Source: Inonotus obliquus (Eukaryota; Basidiomycota; Agaricomycetes; Hymenochaetales; Hymenochaetaceae). Taken from it: DNA of 64,000 nt. This document shows, piece after piece, positions 35,436 through 46,163 of the stretch (its first letter is position 1; the number at the start of each line of letters is the position of its first letter). The DNA is taken from the NCBI GenBank assembly GCA_032164295.1, contig JAJHTX010000001.1, positions 1,860,001 through 1,924,000 of the forward strand, written 5' to 3'. The notes below the pieces were generated by a model. It made no database searches and was not told the DNA's origin. It worked only from the letters and a program-made list of their open reading frames with translations. The position numbers and the translations under genes are program-made.

Positions 35436-35729
35436 GTGTTCGTGGGTAAGTCCCACCACACGCGTTCCCACACGATGCTCCATGTCCACGAGCTGCATTC
35501 ATCATGATCAGAACAGGGGTATTCATTTGGTATTCTTAGCTCACCTGTTACAGAATAAAGAAGCCACTCGTAAAAATTCAGTATCAATCTTGTATAACTA
35601 GAGATGCTCTTGTCCTTTTTTTTCAATTCAATCACTACTAAGCATAGCGAAGGAAGGAAGAGTGACGTGACGTGATGGTAAGGCGGACATGCCGGGAGAG
35701 GACAGGAGAGTGAATAAATATAGAAGCAC

Positions 35730-35741
35730 GTCACATGTGAC
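35730..35741. promoter_or_regulatory. 12-bp palindrome GTCACATGTGAC containing overlapping E-boxes
   Basis: A perfect palindrome with E-box cores (CANNTG) on both strands. It lies about 75 bp upstream of a TATA-like element and 159 bp before the chosen CSL start. It could bind a bHLH factor; this is inferred from the motif alone. Confidence 0.4.
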
Positions 35742-35806
35742 TTTGTCACACTTACTGTTCAGGTGTGAGTTTTTTCCCACTCGCTCAACGACCGTGCGAC
35801 TTAACC

Positions 35807-35812
35807 TATAAG
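35807..35812 (+). promoter_or_regulatory. TATA-like element of the CSL gene
   Basis: TATAAG sits 14 nt before the first in-frame ATG (35826) and 77 nt before the second (35889). Transcription normally starts some 30 nt or more downstream of a TATA box, so this favours the second ATG. Confidence 0.35.
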
Positions 35813-35888
35813 TACGAGTCGCGTTATGAGGACTCTTCATAATTTCGTTCCGCCCCCGTCTTTGGACGCATATGTTCACGAATTCAAT

Positions 35889-38307
35889 ATGGCAGCTGTA
35901 GCCAGCAACGACCAGCTTTCGACTACCCCCGCTTCCTCAGACGCGCAGCATCATCACCCTGACCTCTCAATCCTTGTAAACTCTCTATCCGCTTCCCCCT
36001 CTCCTAATCAAGGCTCGAACCCTGTATCTGAGCAACGTTCAGAGGACGCGTCGAGACCCCCGTCTACTAACCCGCCCGCCCCTTCGGGTACTACCGACCA
36101 AGCCACCCCGGTCCCTGCGAGTGTACAACAGCAGGCCCAAATGGCTATACAAACCATTCTCGCGTCTGCTCAGCAGAAAGGGACAGCTCAGGATCCCGTC
36201 TGGACCATGAACAACACGGCTTTGCCTCAGAATGTGGATGCGGCGCGTCAGAATGGACAGGTGAGGGGACTTTTTTTGTTTCAGATCAAATTGCGGTGGT
36301 TCTATGGTATCGTTCTATATCTGACGCGTCTCTTCGCGCATTTCGCGCTTCGCCCTTTGCAGCCCTCTTCGAGTAAACGTCGACTGGAAGATGCAGACGA
36401 TGACGATCCCCACGCGAAAATCAGACGAACGGTGCATGAGCACGTACAGCACGACAATGAGCGATTGTTGAACATGACGACGGTTGTTTGCCTTCACGCG
36501 GCCGTCGCTCAGAAATCCTATGGCAGCGAGAAGAGGTTCCTCTGTCCACCTCCGCTCGTTCGTATAGAAGGACCGTTTGGCAACATTCGCGACCAGAAAT
36601 TGGCCATGTCCATTGTCTCTGAACACGGTGAGCGGGGCCCTGAGGCAGTGGTTCCTCTTGACCCAGCTGCTACCGCAAGCTTCAAGTTCTTGCATGTCAC
36701 GGGAGCTGCGAAAGCGAAGAGCTTTAATCTAGCGCTGGAAATCTCCCCTCCACCTCAACCCGGGGTGCCGTACCCGGACGGACAATCACGTCCGCGGCCA
36801 TGGGCTATCTTCGAATCGGCACCGGTAACCATCATATCAAAGCCATCCAAGAAGACGGCAAAGACGCGAAACATATCATCATGTATTCTTGCTGGTGGTC
36901 CTGTGTCACTATTCAACCGAATCAACTCGCAGACCGTCCGGACAAAATATATGACTATTGACAATGCGCACTTGTGTGCAAGCAATGTCTCTTGGTCCGC
37001 TTTCAATGTAAACGTGATAAGGAGACCTCAAGAACTGGGCCCTGTTGGTAAGCTCAGACGTTCTATCATTTGGGATCGATTCGCTAACGAAGTTGTATGT
37101 GTCGCGTGGCTTCAGCCGGGCCGCAGCCTGTCACATATGGCTCGGAAATTGTTCTCTCGGACTCAATGTCGGGCATTGCAACAGCGCCGCTGATCATTCG
37201 GAAAGTTGACAAGGGCAAAATCTCCAATGAGGAGGGTGGTCCTGTCAGTCAAATGCAGAAAATTGCCCTTCAAAGGGTAAATCCAGACGGGACGCGCCAT
37301 TATCTGAGTGCTGCGGGCCCTGTGCCTGGAACACCTGGTGTTGTTGCTCCACCGGCCCCGGGTAACTCTGGGTCTCACCATTTGCTATTCCAATCGCCGC
37401 GGATTCGTGAAGAAGTCAGAGATGGGGTTCACACTGTCCACGATGAAGTTGACGATTACCTCTGCTGGACTATTGTGGGAATTTGTAAGTTAATTTCTCA
37501 GGTATCTTTGTCAGAATTCACATCTAAAGAGTTTCTGCATCGTTAGCGAAGTTCCAGTACACGTTTTTTGACGCTTTGGGTCAGAATAACAAGATTCCTG
37601 ATGTGCCGATCACACCCTTCCCCACTCTCTTCCAACCGCCTGTGTATCGCCCACAAACCAACGTGCTCGATCTAACCGTCTCCAGTTTCTTTTACGAGAA
37701 CCCGAAGACTGGCCACCACTCGCAATTGGAGATATGGTTGGGTGACATTGGACCTCTCACTCACCGTTTAAATAACGCCCCTCCATCAGGTCCCCTCACG
37801 AGCATCTCACCCTTCTACGGAACGTCTGATCAACAGTCACCTGCCCCTGGCACGCCGATCTCTACTGTCCCGCCTCCACCATCTACTGCACCGGCGGGTG
37901 CACCTGGCCCTACTACTCCTTACATCTCCTCAGGAGCACTGCACACGAACGTGATCGTTGATATGCCTCCCATCCAGCAGATCGTCAAAGCACTACAGGA
38001 TGAGGCAAAACGCCAGGATGCAGGGGCTCACGCATCCTCAGAGGGTGCGGAGGGTGAGACCAACGGAACTAGCACACCAGAACATCCAATCACCATTGCA
38101 GGACGCAGTCTTCCGCTGCTCTTTATTCGCGGTGCGGATGGGGTGGGCTACCATTCAGGTCGCTCGATTACATGTGAGAATGTCTTTATGGACATGAACA
38201 ACCCAGTCAATCCGCAAGGGGGACCTTCAGACCCTGCATGGTTAGCTGCGGCTCAGTCTGCAGCAGCTGACAGTAGCATGCATGGATGGACACTTCGTGT
38301 GCTATGA
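35889..38307 (+). CDS. CSL family transcription factor (Su(H)/RBP-J/CBF type)
   Basis: A sequence-specific DNA-binding factor of the CSL class, known in fungi from fission yeast cbf11 and cbf12. A Ser/Pro/Gln-rich N-terminus is followed by the Rel-like N-terminal domain: VVCLHAAVAQKSYGSEKRFL then CPPPLVRIEGPFG. The beta-trefoil part has TIISKPSKKTAKTRNISSCI, GPVSLFNRINSQTVRTKYMT and ASNVSWSAFNVNVI. Later blocks SDSMSGIATAPLIIRKVDKG, PVSQMQKIALQRV and YLCWTIVGISKFQYTFFDAL match the family, and the C-terminal Rel-like domain ends near FIRGADGVGYHSGRS. A Pro/Ser/Gly insertion (about 37790-38070) interrupts that last domain. Four exons were traced in phase. An ATG 63 nt upstream (35826) is in frame. 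Confidence 0.93.
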
Positions 38308-39059
38308 TACCTCTGGGACGTTCAATATGATCTTAAGTAGCCATTCTCCTACTCGCGTTCCCTTTGTTTGATCTTGCTTTAATGGTCGTGAATGGAATGG
38401 GATTTTCGTTATGACGGTAATGATGTTTTAGCTAGGATTCTGTTGTCGTTCTCTTTATAGCCGTGCTATCGTTCCCTTTTCTCTGTTGTGGCCTACGTAT
38501 CCCCCGTTTACATAGTTCAATCTGTGTATCATACTGGTATTATTGAAGTGTTGAATGCTAGATACGATATTTGGTAATCGCTGACAAAGTGACGCGTTGT
38601 CTGCCTCGGAGTTCGACGCGTCGCGCCAAGCCGAGGAGGGTACAGGGTGATCGGCGTTTACGGATGTCAGTTTATTTGTTTGGTGCCTTTCGAATAAAAA
38701 CCGCATTTCTCCACTTGTATCTGTCCTATCACGACGCTCTCATTCCACTTCAATTTCAATCTCATAGAGAGGTGTTTTTTAGAGTGAGTTTTCTCCGTCT
38801 CTCCTTTTTCGTGTATTGTTTATGTGCTCTGAGCGATGTGCGAGGGCCATCAGTGCCGTGGCGAGACTCCCCCAAAGGAATCGCAGCCGAGATCATAATG
38901 TGGTCTGGGTTCACGCATGTGCGCGGTCATACACTCTACCTCCACCCCCCCACGCCGCATACAAGCGCATATACATACTTCATCCTTACATTGATACTCA
39001 CTCTCTTCATCCTTTTGCCTTCCTCTGCCATTCCAGCGCTAGAGCAAAAAAAGTAAACG
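38308..39059. other. intergenic and promoter region of pyruvate kinase
   Basis: 752 bp without a gene. Two ACGCGT motifs lie at 38592-38597 and 38616-38621, the second inside the perfect palindrome CGACGCGTCG (38614-38623). The last 120 bp before the start codon are rich in C and T, as expected for a strong glycolytic promoter. Confidence 0.5.
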
Positions 39060-41357
39060 ATGTCGGACCCCAGTGTAAAATCAAACCTTCAATGGCTTGC
39101 GTCGCTTTCGCCCATCGATGCTGCTGTTCCGACGGAAGAGACGAAGTTCTTGCGCAAGGTACTTTACATTCTTCCAATGTTATGCGCTGTTCGTTGACTG
39201 ACCGAGCGTCGTCAACTTAGACCGCGATTATCGCCACGATCGGTATGTATATTCTACTTCAATAGTGGCGTGTAACGTAGGCCCATAATCGATTCTCTCA
39301 GGTCCAAAGACGAACAGTGTCGAGAAGCTCGCTGAGTTGAGGAAGGCTGGCGTTAACATTGGTACGTGCACAAGCCCTTTGTCTTGTTCATATCTCTTTC
39401 GGTTATTGAATAAACTCCCTTTGTAGTTCGCATGAACTTCTCGCATGGTTCGTATGAGTACCACCAGAGTGTTATCGATAACACCAGAAAGGCTGTTGAG
39501 TGTACGTGGCGCATCATTCTATGCTTTGCCTGTCTATTAACTTTGATGTTCTTGCTATCAGTGGATCCAGAGGGTCGTCCGGTTGCAATCGCTCTGGATA
39601 CCGTAAGAAGCCAAGCTACATCAACCTTGACACACGTGTGACGCATTATTCTGTCCACAGAAAGGTCCCGAAATCCGAACTGGTCTCATTAAAGACAATG
39701 CAGATGTATGTTGCTTCTTTTCGTTAACGCATATACCGTTGGTTAAAGCCATTGCATCGCTAGATCCCGGTGAAGGCTGGTCACGAGTTTATCGTCACCA
39801 CAGAAGATAAATACGCAGAGATTTCCGATGACAAAGTTCTATACATGGACTACGTATGCTTGATTTATCTCTTTCTTAACATCATCATATCTGACGACAA
39901 TCTGATAACATTCAGAAAAACTTGCCGAAGGTCACCGCGCCCGGCAAGATGATATACGTTGATGATGGTAAAGTTTTAAAAATAGTTCGACTTTTTACTT
40001 CGTCAACTAAATATGGAATAGGTATCCTATCTCTTCTCGTCCTATCCATCGATGGTCCCAACGTTCGCGTGCGCTGCTTGAATAACGGCACGCTCTCCTC
40101 TCGCAAGGGTGTCAATCTTCCCAAGACCGAGGTTGATCTTCCTGCCCTATCTGAAAAAGATAAGGCAGACCTTCAGTTTGGTGTCAGGAATGGCGTGGAT
40201 ATGGTCTTCGCGTCCTTTATCCGTCGCGCCAAAGACGTTCTTGACATCCGTGATGTACTCGGCCCAAATGGAGCAAACATCAAGATCATTGTGAAAATTG
40301 AGAATGAGCAGGGAGTTGCGAACTTTGATGAGATCCTTGACGTCACGGACGGTGTTATGGTTGCTCGTGGTGACCTTGGTATCGAGATACCCGCAAGCCA
40401 AGTATTCCTGGCACAGAAAATGATGATTGCGAAGTGTAACAGGGTCGGAAAACCTGTCATTTGCGCCACACAGATGCTGGAATCAATGACGGTGAGTGTT
40501 GTCGATAGGCAATTTTTCAACGGGTATGCTCAAACTATTGTCTAGTACAACCCGCGCCCAACTCGCGCGGAAGTGAGCGATGTAGCCAATGCTGTCATAG
40601 ACGGAGCCGATTGTGTTATGTTGTCCGGGGAGACAGCCAAGGGCACCTATCCCATCCAGGCTGGTGAGCACTGATCATCTTCCTAATGGACAAAGACTCA
40701 AACAAGGCTGCGTATAGTCCTCATGATGGCAGAGACTTGCTTCCTTGCAGAGTCAGCTATTTGTTACCCGCCGCTATATGATGAGCTGCGCAATTCTCAG
40801 AAGCGTCCGACGGAGACTCCGGAGACAGTCGCAATGGCTGCCGTTGCTGCTGCCAATGAGCAGAATGCAAGTGCCATCTTGGTCCTTTCAACGAGCGGAA
40901 ACACTGCTCGTTTGATCTCGAAATATCGACCGAGTGTTCCCATTATTACCGGTAAGTAGATAATTGCGCAATTCCGATAGACTACTCAATTTATTCTTTG
41001 ACAGTGACGAGGAATCAGCAGACCGCACGACAGATTCATCTGCACCGTGGTGTGTACCCGGTGTGGTATCCTGAGCCTCGTGGTATTCAAGCGCACCAGT
41101 GGCAGACCGATGTACGTGTTGTGCCACAGGGATTCAATGGTGTTTACTTACCGATTATGTGACAGGTGGACAATCGTATCCGATTCGGACTAAGGAGGGC
41201 GCTAGCGCTGAATATCATCAAGGCGAACACGCCTATTGTTGCTGTACAAGGATGGAAGGGCGGATTGGGGCACACGAATACGCTGCGTATTTTGTCTGTG
41301 CCGTCTGATGGTGCGGATTTGGACCTGCACCCGCTTGAAGGCATTCGAAGTACGTGA
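39060..41357 (+). CDS. PYK1: pyruvate kinase
   Basis: Converts phosphoenolpyruvate and ADP to pyruvate and ATP in the cytosol, the last step of glycolysis. It opens [20 protein letters not shown]. The second exon is only 22 nt (ACCGCG..GATCG, about 39220-39241). Recognisable blocks are [45 protein letters not shown], the B domain [30 protein letters not shown] and [17 protein letters not shown]. The substrate and metal region is [11 protein letters not shown], and [19 protein letters not shown] plus [12 protein letters not shown] complete the active site. The effector-binding C-terminal domain ends [12 protein letters not shown]. About 12 introns make it one of the most fragmented genes here. 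All catalytic landmarks are present. Confidence 0.95.
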
Positions 41358-41747
41358 ATGAAAATGATGTGTGTTGTGTTGTGAGTGCGAGCCAAGAAAT
41401 GTATTAGTAGTAGAGATGATATGCAATGATATTTGTAACTGATCTAGGTGCTAAGTAAGGAATAGAAAGAGGAAGGTCTAGACTGATTTTCGTTTGTATG
41501 CGTGAGAATGCGCGCCTTGTACACTACCACGTCTCTTCACTTCTTCTTCCCCCTTCCCAGCCTCTCCCCGACCCGACGTTCGCCTCAGTCGGTATCATTC
41601 CCTACCTCCTCCATCACCACTCTCCTTTCTCCCTATCCTCCATCTTCCCCCTCACATATACCTCTATTCGTACTTTATCTATAAAACCGCGTTTTCTTGT
41701 CCTCAATTTATCCGACCATCCGCACCAATTATATCTTCTGTCATCCA
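41358..41747. other. intergenic region with pyrimidine-rich promoter of the glycosyltransferase gene
   Basis: 390 bp, no gene. 41520-41670 is highly C/T-rich on the plus strand, followed by a TATA box at 41680-41686. Confidence 0.5.
41680..41686 (+). promoter_or_regulatory. TATA box (TATAAAA) of the glycosyltransferase gene
   Basis: A consensus TATAAAA lies 62 nt upstream of the chosen ATG at 41748, directly after a long C/T-rich tract. Confidence 0.5.
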
Positions 41748-44307
41748 ATGTCTCTTCATGCGAGCAGACCCTCAAAAGGCCGTTCGTCCCCACTTCCGTC
41801 TTACTCCAGCGCTGTCCACGAAAAGGTATCCATGAACGGGAGACTCCACCAGGGCCTTTTCACTACATTTTATCTCGCCATCCCTGGAGTCCAAGGACGT
41901 CAGCTCAGAATACCATTACCTATCCCACCTAGGCTTTACCATGCCACCGTCGCGCGTTTTGGTCGTAAACGTGGTTGCCTCATAATCTTGCTGTGTGTGC
42001 TTTCGTCGTTATGGATCGTGTTTGCGCTTGCGAAGAGGTTTGGCACGGAGGAGAAGCAGTGGCCGACGGTGTTCCAGCCGGATTCGACACTTGTCTTTCA
42101 GCGTGAAGACTTGCGCAAGGTATGGGAATGGGAGATTGCGAGTGGGCATTACCCTAGCAGTAGGAAGAGTAAGTTTGCATTTTTCGGCATCTGTTTACTT
42201 TGCACACCTGTCTAACGCGCAATGCTGAACTTTTGTTGCTGTTTTTTCTGTCTCGCCAGTTCCTGGGCAAATTGGGCTGACAGAGGAGCTAATCAACCCC
42301 GCCTTACCACCCATCAAGAAGCCTACGCTACCGTCACGCTTCCGGCCTCCACCAAAACTACCAATTACTTCGACTAAAGGCATTGGCTCGAAGCGCGTGT
42401 ACTTGGATATTCAGGCACAGCCTCCCAATGTTGCATACCCACCACGGCCTGTTCCGGGTTCTGTGATTGATCTTGATATTGTTATGGACAATTGTGATTT
42501 TAGCGAGAATAAGGTATGTTTTGCAATGTCCTTGACAATGTGTGATTTGGTTGCTGATGCGCTCGGGGGTAGTATGTTCGTGATTGTCTTGAAGTGCTGC
42601 GCCTGGGTGCCGGATTGGATAATGGCAAACGTGTCAGACGCGGGAAAATGGATGAATGGAAGTATATTTATCTCGAGCAGGGAGAGCTTCAGAATCATAC
42701 GGATGCCCAGGCGTTGGAGCCTACCTTCAATCCTTGGGCTGCGGAAGCAACGCAAAATAAGCCTGTTGACGAGAACCCCAATGCGGGACTTATCAGGAAG
42801 TATGGTATCGAATGGGAATCATCCCCCAAGCTACCGGAGCCCGTCGAATACCACCGGACAGAGATTCTCCCTGGTCTCTGTGATCCTGATCATCCTCGCA
42901 TATACCATATGTTTTGGACAGGCCCCTTCACCGACAAGCCCTATCTCGCCCTGCTTTCGTATCTTTTCACTCAAAATTTAGGACTACATGAAGGCGCGAG
43001 TCAGCAAGAAGGGAAAGTCTGTCGACCTCAGTTTTGGATGTGGATCAACCCAGGGCCAGCTGCGGCAGTCCCCAACCCGAATGCACGACACGAGATGTTT
43101 GAACAACTCAAGTCGAATCCTTGGGCTTCACCTTTCCTCCACCCGCGATTCAAGGATGTTATCCAGTTCAAGATGTGGAACACGACTGAACAATTGGATG
43201 GTGTTCCGGAACTGAAAAAGGAATGGCGAACTTTCCAGGAGACGCTGTTCAATTCAGGTGGTCATATTATCCAGGTGCCTCAGAAGAAGGTGACGACAAG
43301 TTCGACAGAGGAGACTGAACCGACGGAAAGTGCCACCGGAGGGGATGGCGAGTCACTCACGGGTCCTCCGTCTCCATCAACGCCAGTCAAAGCGGACAAC
43401 GATGATATGCTGAACCGTCTCGGGTCAACCTCTTCATCGACATATGACCGCCTTTCCGTGATTCTGTCAGATATGGCACGGTTCATCCTTTGTCATCGCT
43501 TCGGCGGCATCTACCTTGATGCGGACACTCTACTTTTGCGTGACTGGGAAGAGCTCTGGGGTTGGAAGGGTGCATTCGCGTATCGATGGTCGCGTTTGGA
43601 AACGTACAACACTGCGGTTCTGCATTTGAACAAGGGTTCAGCACTTGGTACTTTCCTATTCAGAACGGCACTCAAGAACGCGCTCGACTTCCATCCAATG
43701 ACTGTATCCAAGTACGCGAAGGATTCGTACATGGAAGGCCTATTGCTTCGATTACCAGACGCGTTGTTTGATTCCGCGTGGCTGAACACAGAATATTACC
43801 AAAGGGAACGGCCTCCTCAACCGTACTTCACAGCGTGAGTAATGCGGAAGCAGGCCTAGATTACTCCGAGCTGACTACTGTCATAGTTTCGAGGACTTCT
43901 TCGAGACACCTGCTCAAGAAAGTGCAGCGCCTCAGGCTCTGGGCTTTGAAGGTTTCTTTAGAGGTGCTTATTCTTACCATTTCCATAACTTCTGGTAGGC
44001 ATATTACATTTTCGCCCTTCGTACTCGATCTCATGATTTTCCAAGGTGGAAACCGTTCGATCCAACCCGTAATTGGCCAGATCTCGGGCCTCGTTTCGTC
44101 AAAGGTGAACGTCAGGCACGAAACGCACTAAAAGTATCAAGTACAACGTTACGATTGAATGCGACAGATGAGGACGACGAAGAATATGAGGATACGGTGG
44201 CGGATGACAAGCGGGATCTCGATTGGTCCGCTGTACTCAAACGCACATTTGAGTCTTACGTCCGAGGCGAACGTCCTAATATGTACGGGGAATGGTTACA
44301 GTGGTGA
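41748..44307 (+). CDS. type II membrane glycosyltransferase with DXD motif
   Basis: A short cytosolic tail is followed by one membrane anchor (GCLIILLCVLSSLWIVFALA) and a large lumenal part, the layout of Golgi glycosyltransferases. RIYHMFWTGPFTDKPYLALL and the key block RFILCHRFGGIYLDADTLLL, holding the DAD (DXD) nucleotide-sugar and metal site, fit the DXD sugar-binding family (Gly_transf_sug). Late exons give FEDFFETPAQESAAPQALGF, FFRGAYSYHFHNFW and a final NMYGEWLQW before TGA at 44305-44307. A Ser/Thr/Glu/Pro-rich insertion of about 45 residues lies between the two core blocks (43290-43440). Donor and acceptor sugar are unknown; relatives use UDP- or GDP-sugars for N-glycan or glycolipid work. 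Confidence 0.85.
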
Positions 44308-44837
44308 TCCTGTGATGTTCTGCTCCTTTTCTTGTTTTATTACCTTCTATCTTTCTATCACTCATAACTTGCTTCTGGAAATGGAATGAATTTCAGCAAG
44401 ACGCTGTGACTGTCAGTTCAGTTTTCCACTGTTCTGGCTCCATTATGGACTGTGGTCACGGATTCTTAGACGCTCGAGGAAAAGCATAACTTACGTTTAT
44501 ATCTTTATCATGTCAACAGTGCTTCCTCTCACTGCTTTGCAGCTTGCAGCCCCCCTTCGCTTTCTTTTCTGGGCTGCGTTGTTGAGCTTTGTCACCGTCT
44601 CTTCTTGAGGCAGGTGGCATGTGTTAATTTTGCACATTAGCTATCCTTTCTCTAGATGTAATTCTCATTTATGTCTTCGTATCGTTAAGCTCCCCTTTTT
44701 TTCGCTACAATCTCATCATATCTATCGGAATAGCACACAATACAGCAATGTCGGTTCAGTTGGGAGAGAGGTATGTTCTACAATAACTAGTATGCGCTTT
44801 GAACGTTTGGGTGGAAGGGGGGAAGGGAGGATCCAAT
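44308..44837. other. 3' flanks of two convergent genes, no gene seen
   Basis: 530 bp between the stop codons of the glycosyltransferase (+) and the epimerase (-). Open frames here are short and without resemblance to known families. Confidence 0.5.
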
Positions 44838-45958
44838 CTATTTTCGAGCCTGTGCTATTTTGCTTTGTGCTTCGTCGACGGTCGATTTGAGGACCTTAAT
44901 AACATCATTTGGGTCTTCAGCGCCGAAGATAGCGGTGCCTGCGACAATGACATTGCTACCTGTGCAGAATGGAATCGAGAAAGAAAATGTACACGCGCTT
45001 GAGAGGAATCTCAGGGTCGGTGAGAATGGTTGGTTGAAACATACCTGCGTCAGCACATTGACCCACAGTTTTTGGACCCACGCCTCCGTCTACTTCAATA
45101 TCTTTGTCCGGGAATCGGGCGCGTAGTTCAGAGACCTTGGGAACGCATCGGTCGATGAATTTTTGGCCGCCTCGTCCTAAATATGGGACACTGTGTTAGG
45201 CTGTGCTTTCGGGGGTTGGGTTTGAGGGCTGAATTAGGTACGGACCGGGATAGACGGTCATTACGAGTATCATGTCAGCCGCGTTGCCGACTTCGTCGGT
45301 AACAACTGTGGAAGAGGTATCTGGAGAGATCGCGACTCCGGCTTTCATCCCCCGGTCGCGAATCTTCTGGATGAGAGGGAGAGGAGCATCTGTATAGATA
45401 TGAATGCATGAGCATCAGTGAATCGGTGCAGAAATGTAATGAGTATTGCGGACGTACTGGTCGCTTCGAGATGGAAGCAATAAAGTGCACCTCCTGCATC
45501 TGCGATGTCGTCTACCCACTGATTGAAAATTTAAATATGTTCGATATGAGGTAGGACACGCATACTCTTTCTGGTTCTGATACCATCATGTGGCAATCCA
45601 TGAAGATACCTGGTACACCCTTCTTAATACACGATAATATCGGTGCGCCTGAGGGTGAAGTGGAAATCAGCTCAGTGCGTGCCACCGTCAAGCAGAACTC
45701 ACGTACCCATAGTGATATTCGGAACGAAGTGGCTGTATCACACATCACTAAGTACTTCGGGCATTACAGTGGCATGAACAGATTACTACCCATCCATAAC
45801 ATCTATATTCACGTTATAGCGACATTCAAAGCACAACGAACAGATTACGAACCCATATGAAGCCAGTCTGCACCACCATCGATCATACGTTTGCATTCTG
45901 CGCTGAGTTGACCAAAGTCCGAAGCAAGAACAGAGGGGGAAACGATGGCCTTAGGCAT
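44838..45958 (-). CDS. RPE1: ribulose-5-phosphate 3-epimerase
   Basis: Interconverts ribulose-5-phosphate and xylulose-5-phosphate in the non-oxidative pentose phosphate pathway. The first exon (45853-45958) gives [20 protein letters not shown] through GGADWLHM. The active-site stretch [14 protein letters not shown] is encoded by two very small exons: 45790-45802 (13 nt) and 45707-45732 (26 nt). Next is [20 protein letters not shown], with the metal-binding His in CHMMV. Then come [53 protein letters not shown] and [11 protein letters not shown]. All catalytic residues of the TIM-barrel family (Asp and His of DCH, MDxMDG, VDGG) are present. The first donor is GTTCGT, weaker than usual. Confidence 0.95.
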
Positions 45959-46163
45959 GTTTACGATGTCCTCGATATCCTCTCTGGAATCTAACTTGTG
46001 TCGACTAGACAATTATCGTGTCCCCGATTATATGCTGTCATATTATGTAATCGGCTTCGCAATGTGCTTTCTCTTGTCCCGACTTTGCTCTTGCCTTCTA
46101 CGTACTCTCTCGCGCCTTTGTCCTCTATATTCTCTCAGTTACTCACTCTCCTCTCCTCTATCT
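45959..46163. promoter_or_regulatory. bidirectional promoter RPE1 / F-box gene
   Basis: 205 bp between divergent start codons. The half next to the F-box gene (46075-46160) is pyrimidine-rich on the plus strand. Confidence 0.5.

Larger units (their letters stand above)
35436..35888. other. intergenic and 5' region of the CSL gene with paired regulatory motifs
   Basis: No gene. It contains TGACGTGACGTGA at 35662-35674, a perfect 12-bp palindrome GTCACATGTGAC at 35730-35741 and a TATAAG at 35807-35812. These are upstream of the CSL coding start chosen at 35889. Confidence 0.5.

Noticed and set aside
36240..36365. Readthrough frame in the CSL gene suggesting a membrane-like insert (FLFQIKLRWFYGIVLYLTRL)
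   Set aside because: This stretch is bounded by GTGAGG and TTTGCAG, and removing it joins NGQ to PSSSKRR in phase. It is an intron that happens to be open.
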